Made by a program: the position numbers and the translations under genes
The notes under the pieces: generated by a model
What the model was told of the DNA's origin: nothing
Seen by the model: the letters and a program-made list of their open reading frames with translations, nothing else
The model's database searches: none
Assembly (NCBI RefSeq): GCF_022095675.1
Contig: NZ_JAHYSG010000016.1
Coordinates: forward strand, 1 to 64,000
Source of the DNA: Dactylosporangium sp. AC04546
GTDB taxonomy: Bacteria; Actinomycetota; Actinomycetes; Mycobacteriales; Micromonosporaceae
Direction of reading: 5' to 3'
DNA: 64,000 bases
Shown here: positions 1 to 8,548 of the stretch, in pieces
How positions within the stretch are numbered: the first letter of the stretch is position 1
How the letters are laid out: every line of letters begins with the position of its first letter

Positions 1-432
1 GACGCGGGGGCGGCCAGCGGCACGGTCACGGACGCGGGAGAACTGTTCGTGGTCATGGAGCTGGGCTCGGCCGCTCTGCAGGACCCTGCGTTCGGGCCGG
101 ACGAGGTCGACGTCGACCCGGCCGCGTTCGCCAACGCCACGCCCGACCCGCTCGCCGAGCACGAGGCCGACCTGCTCTGCCACCTGCTCAGCGCGCATCC
201 CGACGCCGTCGAGCGGCTGTCCCGCCTCATCCCGCCGCACCACCTGCACGGGGTACGACGGATCCTTCCGGTGCGAATGGACCGGTTCGGACTCGTGCTC
301 CGGCTTGAGTTCGCCAGCCGGGCGCGAGACGTTCAACTAGCATTCACGAGCCCCGTCAAGCACGCGTCGGAGGCGGGCGATCGCATGCAAGAGCTGCTTG
401 CACGGGCTCGTTGCTGCCGCCACGGACACTAG
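1..432 (+). CDS. DUF2470 domain protein, C-terminal part
   Basis: The gene is cut by the left window edge; the frame is open from base 1 to a TAG at 430-432, giving 143 visible residues. The segment from about residue 50, with LAEHEADLLCHLLSAHPDA and then RRILPVRMDRFGLVLRLEF, looks like a DUF2470 domain, a module usually found at the C-terminus of HugZ-like haem-utilisation or pyridoxamine-oxidase-fold proteins. The domain identity is by recognition; the enzymatic part, if any, lies upstream of the window. It ends 24 nt before the next gene on the same strand. Confidence 0.65.
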   Translation, partial: DAGAASGTVTDAGELFVVMELGSAALQDPAFGPDEVDVDPAAFANATPDPLAEHEADLLCHLLSAHPDAVERLSRLIPPHHLHGVRRILPVRMDRFGLVLRLEFASRARDVQLAFTSPVKHASEAGDRMQELLARARCCRHGH

Positions 433-456
433 CGTCCCGTCGATACGATCTCGGGC

Positions 457-2202
457 GTGCGCAAGTTCGTCGTCTGGGGGGACAACGCACTCGCCCGACG
501 GCTGGTCGGCGAGCTGATCAACACGTACTCGGCGCAGGTGACGGTCATCGTGCCGTCCCTGACCCAGAACCAGGCACCGGAGATCGCGGCGATCCACGCC
601 GACGACGACCCCGGGCACCGGCCGGTGCTGATCGAGGCCCGGGCGGCGACGACCGAGGTGTTCGAGGCGGCCGACCTCACCGACGCCGACGCGATCGCCT
701 TCGTCGACGCCGACGACGTGGCCAACGTCGACGCGGCGCTCGTCGCCCGCGAGGTCGACCCGCACGTCCGCGTGGTCCTGCGGATGTTCAACACCGTGCT
801 CGGCGCGGGCGTGACCGAGCGGCTGGTCAACTGCGCCGTCCTGTCGGCGTCGGAGATCGCCGCGCCGGCCTTCGTCGCCGCGGCGCTCGGTGACAACACG
901 CCGACGTCGATCCGGTTGAGCGACGGCCAGCAGCTCATGGCGGTCGACCGGGCCGAGGCCAACCCGTCGGACGTCCGGGCCGGGCTGGCGGTCACCGCGG
1001 AGGCCGAGAGCCTGCCCGCCGACGACGAGCGGGCCGACCTGGTTCTCGTGAGCGTCTACGGCAAGGCCAAGCTCGTGAAGCGGCGCCGTCGCCGGCGGCA
1101 TCCGCTGCGCGCGTCCCGGCTGCTGTTCAGCGGCGGGCTGCGCCGGGTGCTGCTGGTCGCCCTCGGGGTGCTCACCGCCGGCACGGTCGCCGTCGGGCTC
1201 GTGCGGCACGTCAGCCCGTGGCGGGCCCTGTATCTCACGCTGCTCACCGCCCTCGGCGGCGCCGACCCCAACCTCCAGGACTCCGTCCTCGTCCAGGCGG
1301 TGTCGCTGGCCCTCGTCCTGGCCGGCGTGGCGCTGATCCCGGCGCTGACCGCGGCGATCGTCGGCGTGGTGGTCAAGGCCCGGCTGGCGATCGCCGCCGG
1401 CGGGCTCGCCGAGCCGGTCTCCGACCACGTCGTGGTGGTCGGGCTGGGCAACATCGGCACGCGGGTGCTCCGCGAGCTGCACGACCAGGGCATCGACGTG
1501 GTCGGCGTCGACCGCAACGAGCAGGCGCGTGGCGTGCAGGTGGCCCGCGACCTGGGCATTCCGGTGATCATCGGCAGTGCGAACAGCACCGACACGCTGC
1601 GCGCCGCGTCGGTCGCCACCGCCCGCTGCCTGGTCGCGGTCACGACCGCCGACGTCAACAACCTGGAGGCGGCGCTCATCGGGCGGGACCTCGCCCGCCA
1701 GGCCGACCCCGCGAAGCAGCTGCGGGTCGTGCTGCGGCTGTTCGAGGAGGACTTCGCCCGCCGGATCAAGCAGGCGTTCGACATCAACCTGTCCCGCAGC
1801 GTGTCGTACCTCGCCGCGCCCGCGTTCGCCGCGTCGATGGTCGGCAGCGAGGTCATCGACACGATCCCGGTCGGGCGCCGGGTCCTGCTCGTCGCCGAGG
1901 TGCCCGTCGGTGCAGGCTCGCGGCTGGAGGGCCAGTACTTCCGCGACGTGAGCGAGCCCGGCCTGCTCCGCCTGGTCGCCGTCCAGACCGGCCGGCCCGG
2001 CATGGGCGTCGGCGTGCAGACGTTCTGGGCGCCGGAGCAGAGCCGCTGGCGGACCCTCGACCGCACCCAGACGATGATCGTGGTCGCCACCCGGGCCGGG
2101 CTGGTCGCGCTGCTGGAGCGGGCCGCGGGTGTGGAGAACCCACCGCCGTTCCACCCACCGTCGGCGCCGCCGCTACTCGCCCCGAACCCCCGGGGCGGGT
2201 GA
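457..2202 (+). CDS. TrkA-N/RCK ion channel-like membrane protein
   Basis: GTG start; 581 residues. Residues 1-150 look like a first nucleotide-binding RCK/TrkA-N domain. Around residues 208-300 lie basic residues (KRRRRRRHP) followed by two membrane helices flanking a pore-like loop. A second Rossmann domain follows with the NAD-binding signature VVVVGLGNIGTRV. The order RCK-TM2-RCK resembles CASTOR/POLLUX-type and actinobacterial TrkA-N channels. The loop where TVGYGD would be expected reads TALGGADPN, so the canonical potassium filter is absent and ion selectivity cannot be assumed. The 3' end overlaps the oppositely oriented endonuclease V gene by 30 nt. Confidence 0.82.
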   Translation: MRKFVVWGDNALARRLVGELINTYSAQVTVIVPSLTQNQAPEIAAIHADDDPGHRPVLIEARAATTEVFEAADLTDADAIAFVDADDVANVDAALVAREVDPHVRVVLRMFNTVLGAGVTERLVNCAVLSASEIAAPAFVAAALGDNTPTSIRLSDGQQLMAVDRAEANPSDVRAGLAVTAEAESLPADDERADLVLVSVYGKAKLVKRRRRRRHPLRASRLLFSGGLRRVLLVALGVLTAGTVAVGLVRHVSPWRALYLTLLTALGGADPNLQDSVLVQAVSLALVLAGVALIPALTAAIVGVVVKARLAIAAGGLAEPVSDHVVVVGLGNIGTRVLRELHDQGIDVVGVDRNEQARGVQVARDLGIPVIIGSANSTDTLRAASVATARCLVAVTTADVNNLEAALIGRDLARQADPAKQLRVVLRLFEEDFARRIKQAFDINLSRSVSYLAAPAFAASMVGSEVIDTIPVGRRVLLVAEVPVGAGSRLEGQYFRDVSEPGLLRLVAVQTGRPGMGVGVQTFWAPEQSRWRTLDRTQTMIVVATRAGLVALLERAAGVENPPPFHPPSAPPLLAPNPRGG

Positions 2203-2724
2203 GGCGTCGGCCCCATGCGCGCGGGGGGCGGCGTGACCGCGGGCGAGCGCGTCCACCCGCCGCAGCGCGTCGGGCATGCGGTGCGGCCCGGCCATGCGGG
2301 TCACGATGTCGGCGGCCCGGTCCCGCGGCAGGCCGATGCTGGTGACGTACAGCGGGCGATCGGCACCGCCGCGCCGCACCTCGATCGCGTGGGTGGCGCT
2401 GTGGAACGCCGTCTTGGCGACCCCGATCACGGGGATGCCGAGCGCCTCGTGCACGTGGGCGCCGAGGCCCGGCCGCCCGTCCGGGTCGAGGTCGACATAG
2501 CCGTCGACGACGATGAGGTCCAGGCGCTCGTGCTGCAGGACGGCCTGGATCGCCGGCAGCTCACGCTTGTAGAAGGCGCCCGGCTCGTACGGCGCGACCT
2601 CGTCGAGCCACCGCACCCGCTCCTCGACGATCGTCGCGAAGGTGGGGTCGTCGGCGACCACGAGGGCCGCCCGGCCCCCGCCTTCGTCCGGGTACTGCAC
2701 GTCGACCGCTCCGCTCCGCGTCAC
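2173..2724 (-). CDS. nfi: Endonuclease V (deoxyinosine-specific)
   Basis: GTG start at 2724; 183 residues. Endonuclease V cleaves one nucleotide 3' of deoxyinosine in DNA. Family hallmarks visible are DVQYP near the N-terminus (metal-binding Asp), YKRELPA (acidic residue), VVDGYVDL (second Asp) and the glycine-rich LGAHVHEALGIPVIGVAK. The N-terminus is shorter than the Escherichia coli enzyme (about 220 residues), but the predicted metal ligands are present. The start overlaps the stop of the upstream MFS gene as GTGA, so the two are probably co-transcribed and translationally coupled. Confidence 0.85.
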   Translation of the reverse strand: MTRSGAVDVQYPDEGGGRAALVVADDPTFATIVEERVRWLDEVAPYEPGAFYKRELPAIQAVLQHERLDLIVVDGYVDLDPDGRPGLGAHVHEALGIPVIGVAKTAFHSATHAIEVRRGGADRPLYVTSIGLPRDRAADIVTRMAGPHRMPDALRRVDALARGHAAPRAHGADASPAPGVRGE

Positions 2725-3971
2725 GGCGGTAGTTTGGCATAGGCGGCCTCGACGGTCGCCCCGTTGAAGACCCGCCAGCTCGCGACCGCGACCACGGTGG
2801 CGACGACGAAGCCGACCCAGTAGGGCGTGGTGATGTCGAACATGCTCGCCAGCGCCCCGCCGAGCAGCGCGCCGACGCTGTTGCCGGCCGCCGCCACGAA
2901 GATCATGACGCTGCCGGCCCGCCCGAGCAGCTCCGGCGGCGTCAGCCGCTGCCGCAGGGAGCTGCCGACGATCCCCCAGAGCGTGCCGTGCACGCCGAAG
3001 AGCACGAGCACCAGCCCGATCAGCCACGCCTCCCGGGATGCGGCGAGTGCGAGGTGCATGCCGGCCTCGATGAGCAGCCCGATGCGGATCGTCCAGGTGG
3101 GCCGGACCCAGGCGATGATCCGGTCGCCGATCACCGACCCGATCACCGCGCCGGCGGCCATCGCGGTGAACAGCAGCCCGTACCCGACCTCGCCGAGCCC
3201 CAGCCGGTCCCGGGCGAGCAGCACGAGCACCGAGGTCGCCGCGGTCAGCGTGACGTTGAGCAGCGCGATGAGCCCGACCATCGTTCTCAGCAGCCGCTGC
3301 CCGGCGAGCCAGCGGAACCCCTCGACGATCTCCCCGCGGAACGACTTCTTCTGCTTGGTCCCGGCCGCGACCCGGTACCGTCCGCTGATCGACCACAGCA
3401 GCAGCGCGCTGGCCGCATAGGTGGCGGCGTTGCCCAGGAACGGTGAGCTGGCCGCGACGACGAACAGGAGGCTCCCGAGCGGCGCGGCGATCACGTTCTG
3501 CGCGAGCATGAGCCCGCCGAAGAGCCACCCGTTGGCCCGCTCGAGCTGCTCGCGCGGCACGAGGTCGGGCACGATGGCCTGGCTGGCGACCCGCATGACG
3601 ATCTCGCCGGCGTTGATGACGAACAGCACGGAGTACAGCAGCCACACGCTCATGACGCCCCCGAGGATGGCGACCCCGAGCCCGAACACAGCCGCGGCCC
3701 GCACCCAGTCGAGCACGATCATGAGCTTGCGCCGATCGACCCGATCGGCGAGCGCCCCACCGGGCAGCGCGAACAGCAACCAGGGCAGCCAGGCCACGGC
3801 GGAGGCGGCCGCGACGCTGAACGGCGAGTCGGTCTCGGCCGCCACCAGCAATGGGGCCGCGACGGTGGTCAGCCCGCTGCCGAGTGCGGAGGTGGTCCCG
3901 GCCGTCCACAGCTTGGCGAACCGCCCGCCGAGCCGCACCGTCACTGGCGCATCGACCAACTCGCGAGTCAT
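2721..3971 (-). CDS. MFS transporter (EntS-like exporter family)
   Basis: ATG start at 3971; 416 residues with about 12 hydrophobic segments. The loop motif GGALADRVDRRKLM between the second and third helices is the major-facilitator motif A. Its pattern, including the GYGLLFTAMAAGAVIG half-repeat, resembles the MFS_3/EntS-like group of drug or siderophore exporters. Substrate is unknown. It is the first gene of a two-gene unit with endonuclease V; no regulator is adjacent. Confidence 0.88.
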   Translation of the reverse strand: MTRELVDAPVTVRLGGRFAKLWTAGTTSALGSGLTTVAAPLLVAAETDSPFSVAAASAVAWLPWLLFALPGGALADRVDRRKLMIVLDWVRAAAVFGLGVAILGGVMSVWLLYSVLFVINAGEIVMRVASQAIVPDLVPREQLERANGWLFGGLMLAQNVIAAPLGSLLFVVAASSPFLGNAATYAASALLLWSISGRYRVAAGTKQKKSFRGEIVEGFRWLAGQRLLRTMVGLIALLNVTLTAATSVLVLLARDRLGLGEVGYGLLFTAMAAGAVIGSVIGDRIIAWVRPTWTIRIGLLIEAGMHLALAASREAWLIGLVLVLFGVHGTLWGIVGSSLRQRLTPPELLGRAGSVMIFVAAAGNSVGALLGGALASMFDITTPYWVGFVVATVVAVASWRVFNGATVEAAYAKLPP

Positions 3972-4028
3972 TCGCGCGAATCTACCCGGCTCAGGTCGGC
4001 GCCTTCGCCCCGTTCGCCGCGGGTCCGG

Positions 4029-4709
4029 CTAGCGGCGGTACAGCGGGCGCGGCAGCATGCCCGCCAGCGTGGACACCGTGTCCACCGTGGACTCGATCTG
4101 GACCGGCGCCGTGAAGGGGGCCGTCAAGAGGCAGATCAGGCGGTTGTGGTGGATGCCGAAGTTCCAGTCCCCGCGGGCCGCCATCGCCGCCGCGATCGGG
4201 CGGTCCAGCAGGTGGGGAGCGGTGCCAGGAGCGGGAGCGTCCACGCGGAACCAGTCGTCGAAGGCCGGCACACCGCTGCGCCAGGCGCCCACCGGGAGCA
4301 GGCCGCTCGGGCGGCGGATCACCCGCACCGGGCCGCCGTGCGGGGCCGGGAGCTGGGTCACCACCAGGCCGCCGCCCGGGTAGCGGCTCAGGTCCATGCC
4401 CTCCGCCGCGACGCTCACGTCGGCGACATAGACCGGGAGGCCGCCCGCCAGGCCCGCGTACGACCACGTCACGAACAGCTGCATGTGCGGTGCGGGAGCG
4501 TGCTCCAGGTGATAGGCAGACCACAGCCATGCCACCTCCCGGCTCACCTCCGGGGGCGGGTCGCCGCTCGCCTGCCAGCCCCGGCGGAAGGCGAGGTCGG
4601 CGGCGGGTGGACGGGTTGGAGTGACGGTTCGGGTCGGTCGGCGCAGCAACATGACGGCCACCAGGATTGCCAGGGCCCCGCCCACCGAGGCCAGCACCAC
4701 GTACGACAC
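4029..4709 (-). CDS. Hypothetical membrane-anchored protein
   Basis: The start chosen is GTG 4709, because GGAGGTGCTCT precedes it and the coding style begins there; a longer frame to 4907 runs antisense to the neighbouring gene. The product has 226 residues: an N-terminal membrane helix (SYVVLASVGGALAILVAVMLL), a basic stop-transfer segment, then a soluble domain with the conserved-looking stretches MQLFVTWSYAG and DWNFGIHHNRLICLL. No family was recognised. The orientation of the helix leaves the domain in the cytosol if the basic residues follow the inside rule. Confidence 0.68.
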   Translation of the reverse strand: MSYVVLASVGGALAILVAVMLLRRPTRTVTPTRPPAADLAFRRGWQASGDPPPEVSREVAWLWSAYHLEHAPAPHMQLFVTWSYAGLAGGLPVYVADVSVAAEGMDLSRYPGGGLVVTQLPAPHGGPVRVIRRPSGLLPVGAWRSGVPAFDDWFRVDAPAPGTAPHLLDRPIAAAMAARGDWNFGIHHNRLICLLTAPFTAPVQIESTVDTVSTLAGMLPRPLYRR

Positions 4710-4784
4710 CAGAGCACCTCCGGCTTCGCCACGCGCAGGATAGGCCGGGCAGATGTACCGCACGCGAACGGCCGAGGAGGGCGT

Positions 4785-5039
4785 GTGGAACTGGAGTTTC
4801 CCGACTTCACGGTGCCGGATCCGCTCGATGTGCATCGATCCTGGACTGCCCGGTTCGACAGTTTCAACCAGCGGACCGACGACTTGTACTACGTCGTGAG
4901 CATTCACGAAGACGGGGTGGCTGTGCGCCGCTTCGTGGTGAACGTCTGGCCGTGGGACGACCTCGCGGTGGAGCTGCGCCGGCTCGCGGCGGGTGGGGTG
5001 ACGAACACCGACTACCCGGGGTACAACCTCGGCGTCTAG
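4785..5039 (+). CDS. Hypothetical small acidic/aromatic protein
   Basis: GTG start with GAGGAGG 5-11 nt upstream; 84 residues beginning VELEFPDFTVPDPLDVHRSW. It has a compact alternating pattern with many aromatic residues (YYVVSIHEDG, FVVNVWPWDD) and no membrane helix, signal peptide or recognised domain. It is divergent from the membrane-anchored protein upstream, and its stop overlaps the stop of the XRE gene by 4 nt. The good ribosome-binding site and codon use support a real gene. Confidence 0.62.
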   Translation: MELEFPDFTVPDPLDVHRSWTARFDSFNQRTDDLYYVVSIHEDGVAVRRFVVNVWPWDDLAVELRRLAAGGVTNTDYPGYNLGV

Positions 5040-5296
5040 GCGACGCGCGCCTCGTCCGTCGTCAATGCGGAGGCCAGCGTCGTCAGGTCGAGGCCGAGCA
5101 CGCGGGCCAGCGCGGCGACGGTGAAGAACGCCGGGGTGGCGATCGCGCCGCGCTCGATCTTGCGCAACGTGTCGAGGGAGATGCCGGCCTCGAGCGCCAC
5201 CGCGGCGGCGCTGCGGCCTCCCCGGGCCTGCTGGAGCAGCCGGCCCAGCACGAGCCCGCGATGGCGCTCGTCGGCGGTCAGCGGGTTACGCACCAT
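5036..5296 (-). CDS. XRE-family helix-turn-helix regulator
   Basis: ATG start; 86 residues. A single Cro/C1-type domain occupies about residues 15-75: LLQQARGGRSAAAVALEAG then ISLDTLRKIERG, the usual recognition-helix pattern, followed by VAALARVLGLDL. No effector domain is present. It is divergent from the methionine aminopeptidase gene with only 35 nt between the starts, so it probably controls that gene and itself. Confidence 0.85.
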   Translation of the reverse strand: MVRNPLTADERHRGLVLGRLLQQARGGRSAAAVALEAGISLDTLRKIERGAIATPAFFTVAALARVLGLDLTTLASALTTDEARVA

Positions 5297-5331
5297 GGTT
5301 CGATGATAATGCTGGTATTAGAATCTTCGCC
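5297..5331. promoter_or_regulatory. Overlapping divergent promoters with TAAT-N6-ATTA dyad
   Basis: The 35-nt divergent spacer holds TAGAAT at 5319-5324, seven nt before the map ATG, and TATCAT on the minus strand (5308-5303), six nt before the XRE ATG. Both look like -10 elements of leaderless transcripts. The dyad TAAT (5307-5310) and ATTA (5317-5320) overlaps both, a plausible XRE operator. The promoter assignment is inference. Confidence 0.45.
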
Positions 5332-6099
5332 ATGGTGGTTCTGAAGACTGCGTCCGAGTTGGAGACGATGCGCGAGGCGGGGCGGATCGTCGCGCAGACC
5401 TTGCAGGCGGTGCGCGCCGCCGCCCAGCCGGGAGTGACGCTGCTCGAACTGGACGAGCTGGCCCGCACCATGCTGGCGGAGCGCGGGGCGAAGTCGTCGT
5501 TCCTGCACTACCACCCGTCGTTCGCCCCGGTGCCCTATCCGGCCGTGCTCTGCCTGTCGGTCAACGACGCGATCGTGCACGGCATCCCCGACCGGCGCCG
5601 GCTCGAGGAAGGCGACCTGCTCTCGATCGACTTCGGCGCGCACGTGCACGGCTACCACGGCGACGCCGCCGTGACGGTCGGGATCGGCGCGGTCGACGCC
5701 GCCGCCCAGAAGCTCTCGGACACGTGCGCTGAGGCGCTGGCCGCCGGCATCGCCGCGGCCACACCGGGTGCGCGGATCGGCGACATCGGGCACGCGGTGC
5801 AGTCGGTGTGCCGCGCGGCCGGGTACGGGATGCCGACCGGCTACGGCGGCCACGGCGTCGGCACCGCCATGCACGAGGACCCGCACGTGCCCAACGAGGG
5901 CCGCCCCGGCCGTGGCCTGAGCCTGCGCCCCGGGCTGGTCATCGCGATCGAGCCGATGGTCATCGAGAGCGGCTCCGACCGGCACCGGCTGCTCATCGAC
6001 GGCTGGACGGTGTCGACGGTCGACGGCTCGCGCGCCGCCCACTGGGAGCACACGATCGCCGTCACCGACGACGGCCCGGTGATTCTCACGGCCCCCTGA
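5332..6099 (+). CDS. map: Methionine aminopeptidase, type I
   Basis: ATG start; 255 residues, the normal length. It removes the initiator methionine from nascent proteins. The metal ligands of the pita-bread fold are visible: SIDFGAHVHGYHGDAAVT (two Asp), GHGVGTAMHEDPHV (His), IEPM (Glu) and WEHTIAVT (Glu), plus the substrate-site HYHPSFAPVPYPAVLC. The gene lies outside a ribosomal-protein operon, which suggests an additional map copy under its own XRE regulator. Confidence 0.95.
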   Translation: MVVLKTASELETMREAGRIVAQTLQAVRAAAQPGVTLLELDELARTMLAERGAKSSFLHYHPSFAPVPYPAVLCLSVNDAIVHGIPDRRRLEEGDLLSIDFGAHVHGYHGDAAVTVGIGAVDAAAQKLSDTCAEALAAGIAAATPGARIGDIGHAVQSVCRAAGYGMPTGYGGHGVGTAMHEDPHVPNEGRPGRGLSLRPGLVIAIEPMVIESGSDRHRLLIDGWTVSTVDGSRAAHWEHTIAVTDDGPVILTAP

Positions 6100-6111
6100 G
6101 GAAGGACCGGC

Positions 6112-7677
6112 TCAGCAGGGCGACGGGAAGCCGTCGAGCAGGTTCTTGTCGTAGAGCAGCACCGTGTACTTGCCCATGTCGTGCCGCTCCACCCACGGGC
6201 CGAACTGGGCCTGGGCCTGCTCCGGCGTGCCGTAGTAGGGACGGTCGAGCTCCAGCACGACGAAGCGGGCATCGTGGTCGATGTTGTACATGTCGCGCTT
6301 GGCCTGCCAGCAGTACGGGAGCAGCTTGTCGCCGCCGCCGACCACCGGCGCGACGGTCACCTTCCGCTCCGTGGTGACCGTGATGTTGTTGGACATCCAA
6401 TAGGCCCCGATGCCGTACCGCAGCCCGCGCGCCTCCAGGAAGTCGGCCACCTCCTGGCCCTCCGAGCCGGGCGCGCGCGGCGGGCTGTAGGCGACGAGCG
6501 TGACGGTGAACGCGACGAGCACGCCGACGAGGACGCCCCGCCCCCACTGCACGGCGCGACCGGCGTCCTGCCGCGCGAGCCACGGCCCCGCGAGCCGGGC
6601 GGCGAGCACGGCCGCCATCGGCAGGACGGGCGCGATCAGGCGGGCGGCCATCAGGTCGACCGACAGCGTGGAGACGATCTCCGCGCCCAGGTTGGAGCAG
6701 ATGGCGACCGCGAGGATCGAGTCGATCCGGTCGGCGCGGAAACGGAAGGTCCGCCAGCCGGTGAGCAGCACCGCGCCGAGCGCGACCAGGAATCCGATCG
6801 CGTGCAGCGCCGACAGCGTCAGCTCCAGCGCGGGCGGCTGCCAGCCGGGCCGGTGCGTGCCGAAGATGACCCCGACCATCCGGGCCGTCATCCACGCCCG
6901 GTCCGGCCACTCGTCGACGGGGGACAGCTCGATCGGCGGCTTCGGCGCGTGGAACCCGTCGAGCTTCTGGTGCAGCAGCCACAGCCCGGCGTGCGACAGC
7001 AGGATCGAGACCAGACCGGCGGCGACGAGCATGAGGTCGCGCACCCGCTCGGCCCCGCGGCTGCGGATCGCGCGCAGGGCGCACACGACCATCAGCGGCA
7101 CCGCGCCGACGAACGTGATGAGGTTGTCGCCGATCGCGCCCCAGCCGAGCACGACGGCGACGACCGCGGGCATCCAGCGCTTGTCGGTCAATCGGTCGAC
7201 CGCCCACCACGCGAGCAGCAGCGGGACCGCGGTCCCCGTGTGATTCGGGGAGGACAGCAGCGTCTGGTAGCCCGTCCCGGGCACGGGCAGCAGCAGGATG
7301 GCCAGCACGATGCCGACCCGGAACCACGCCTCGCGTCCGGTCGCCCGCCCGCGAGCCAGCGCGGCGGCGAACAGGATGATCAGCACATAGGTGATGGCGG
7401 CGGTGACGTGGATCTGGTCGGCGCTGACGCCGGTGACGTACTGCACCAGCCCGTACTGCAGGAGCTCGGTCGACCAGAACGACACGTCGGACAGCGTCCA
7501 CCCGGTGAGCAGCGGGTTGCCGTGGAACATGTCCCAGGCCTGGAGCGAGTTGCTGCCCCCGTCGCCGTTGATCGGGAACGCGCGGGCCATGCGCAGGTAG
7601 GCCAGGAACAGCCCGGCCGCCGCCACGGCGACGCCCAGCCCGATCAGCAGCCGCCGACGAAGAAGATCCCCACGCAC
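6112..7677 (-). CDS. Polytopic membrane protein, GT-C-like
   Basis: Start taken as GTG 7677 (VRGDLLRRRLLIGLGV), directly before the first membrane helix; the longer frame to 7944 is antisense to the upstream gene's 3' end. The product of 521 residues has about ten hydrophobic helices and a first extracytoplasmic loop with INGDGGSNSLQAWDMFHGN. This layout recalls GT-C glycosyltransferases of the dolichyl-phosphate-mannose type, but no DD/DE catalytic motif is clear. The C-terminal 100 residues form a soluble domain. The function is not assigned. Confidence 0.78.
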   Translation of the reverse strand: MRGDLLRRRLLIGLGVAVAAAGLFLAYLRMARAFPINGDGGSNSLQAWDMFHGNPLLTGWTLSDVSFWSTELLQYGLVQYVTGVSADQIHVTAAITYVLIILFAAALARGRATGREAWFRVGIVLAILLLPVPGTGYQTLLSSPNHTGTAVPLLLAWWAVDRLTDKRWMPAVVAVVLGWGAIGDNLITFVGAVPLMVVCALRAIRSRGAERVRDLMLVAAGLVSILLSHAGLWLLHQKLDGFHAPKPPIELSPVDEWPDRAWMTARMVGVIFGTHRPGWQPPALELTLSALHAIGFLVALGAVLLTGWRTFRFRADRIDSILAVAICSNLGAEIVSTLSVDLMAARLIAPVLPMAAVLAARLAGPWLARQDAGRAVQWGRGVLVGVLVAFTVTLVAYSPPRAPGSEGQEVADFLEARGLRYGIGAYWMSNNITVTTERKVTVAPVVGGGDKLLPYCWQAKRDMYNIDHDARFVVLELDRPYYGTPEQAQAQFGPWVERHDMGKYTVLLYDKNLLDGFPSPC

Positions 7678-7705
7678 CCCGGCAGGGTAGCCGAGTGGGG
7701 TCCTT

Positions 7706-8548
7706 TCACTCGAATTCGTCGGCGAGATCCCGGTACGCGGCAAGTACGGTCTCCGTGCGTTCCGTGAGGGTCGCGGCCGGCTCTTCCGGCCCGCGTTCGG
7801 GTCGCTCGGCGATCGCGCCGAGCAGGGCGTCGGCGGCGGTGACCCGCACCTTGGCCCGGGTCTGGGCCGCCCGGTGGTCGAGGAAGTCCTGGCACAGCTG
7901 GGCCAGCCGGTGCAGCCGCCCGGCCCGCCGGCGGACCTCGGCATCGACCTCGGTCAGCTTCCGGGTGATCTCGGCCTGACGGTCGGTGACCGCGGTGAAG
8001 AGGCTGCCGGCGCCGATCGGCTCGCCGACCGAGTGGCGCAGGTCGCGGTCGGCGGCGCGCAGCCGGCCCCGCTCCGCCAGGGCCTGGGCGAGGTCCCACA
8101 GTGCCCGCTCGAGGATCGGGGTCGGGTCGGTCGGTTCGCCGAGGCGTTCGAGGGCCGGCCAGGTCAGCCGGATCCGGTCGGCGTCGGACGCCGCCGCCTC
8201 GAAGACGGTCCGGTCGCGCGGGTCGGTGAGGTACCGCCGCAGCGCCCGCCCCCGTCGCGTGGGCGTGGCCACGAGCACGTAGCCGACCAGCAGGAACACG
8301 GTGGCGGCGACGAGCGCCAGGAACCCGCGCACGAACGCCGGCGGGCCCAGCCAGTTGATGGTCAGCGCCACGGCGGCGGCCACCGTCAGCCCGCCCGCGT
8401 AGAGCGCGTGGACCCAGCCGTCGACCGGCCAGAACGGGCCGCCCTTGGCCCGCGCGGTCTCGTCGCCGACGGCGCCCAGGGCCCGCTCGATCGCGGTGCC
8501 GCCGCGCCGGACGATCGCGACCCGGTGCCCGCGCAGATAGTCGATCAT
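7706..8548 (-). CDS. Hypothetical membrane protein with long soluble tail
   Basis: ATG start overlapping the upstream stop as ATGA; 280 residues. After about 45 polar residues come two membrane helices (residues about 48-70 and 78-100), then a charged, helical C-terminal region rich in Arg, Glu and Ala that could form coiled coil (TDRQAEITRKLTEVDAEVRRRAGRL). No family recognised. It is the last gene of a three-gene unit headed by the LuxR regulator at 9003-11597, with both junctions overlapping by 4 nt, so it probably works with that regulator or its signal. Confidence 0.74.
   Translation of the reverse strand: MIDYLRGHRVAIVRRGGTAIERALGAVGDETARAKGGPFWPVDGWVHALYAGGLTVAAAVALTINWLGPPAFVRGFLALVAATVFLLVGYVLVATPTRRGRALRRYLTDPRDRTVFEAAASDADRIRLTWPALERLGEPTDPTPILERALWDLAQALAERGRLRAADRDLRHSVGEPIGAGSLFTAVTDRQAEITRKLTEVDAEVRRRAGRLHRLAQLCQDFLDHRAAQTRAKVRVTAADALLGAIAERPERGPEEPAATLTERTETVLAAYRDLADEFE

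Noticed and set aside
337..2154. 605-codon minus-strand frame opposite the RCK channel gene
   Set aside because: Antisense shadow: its composition is the arginine/aspartate-rich style expected from reverse-reading GC-rich code, and the plus strand has clear domains. The same applies to long frames opposite LuxR, metG, prs, trpS and others.
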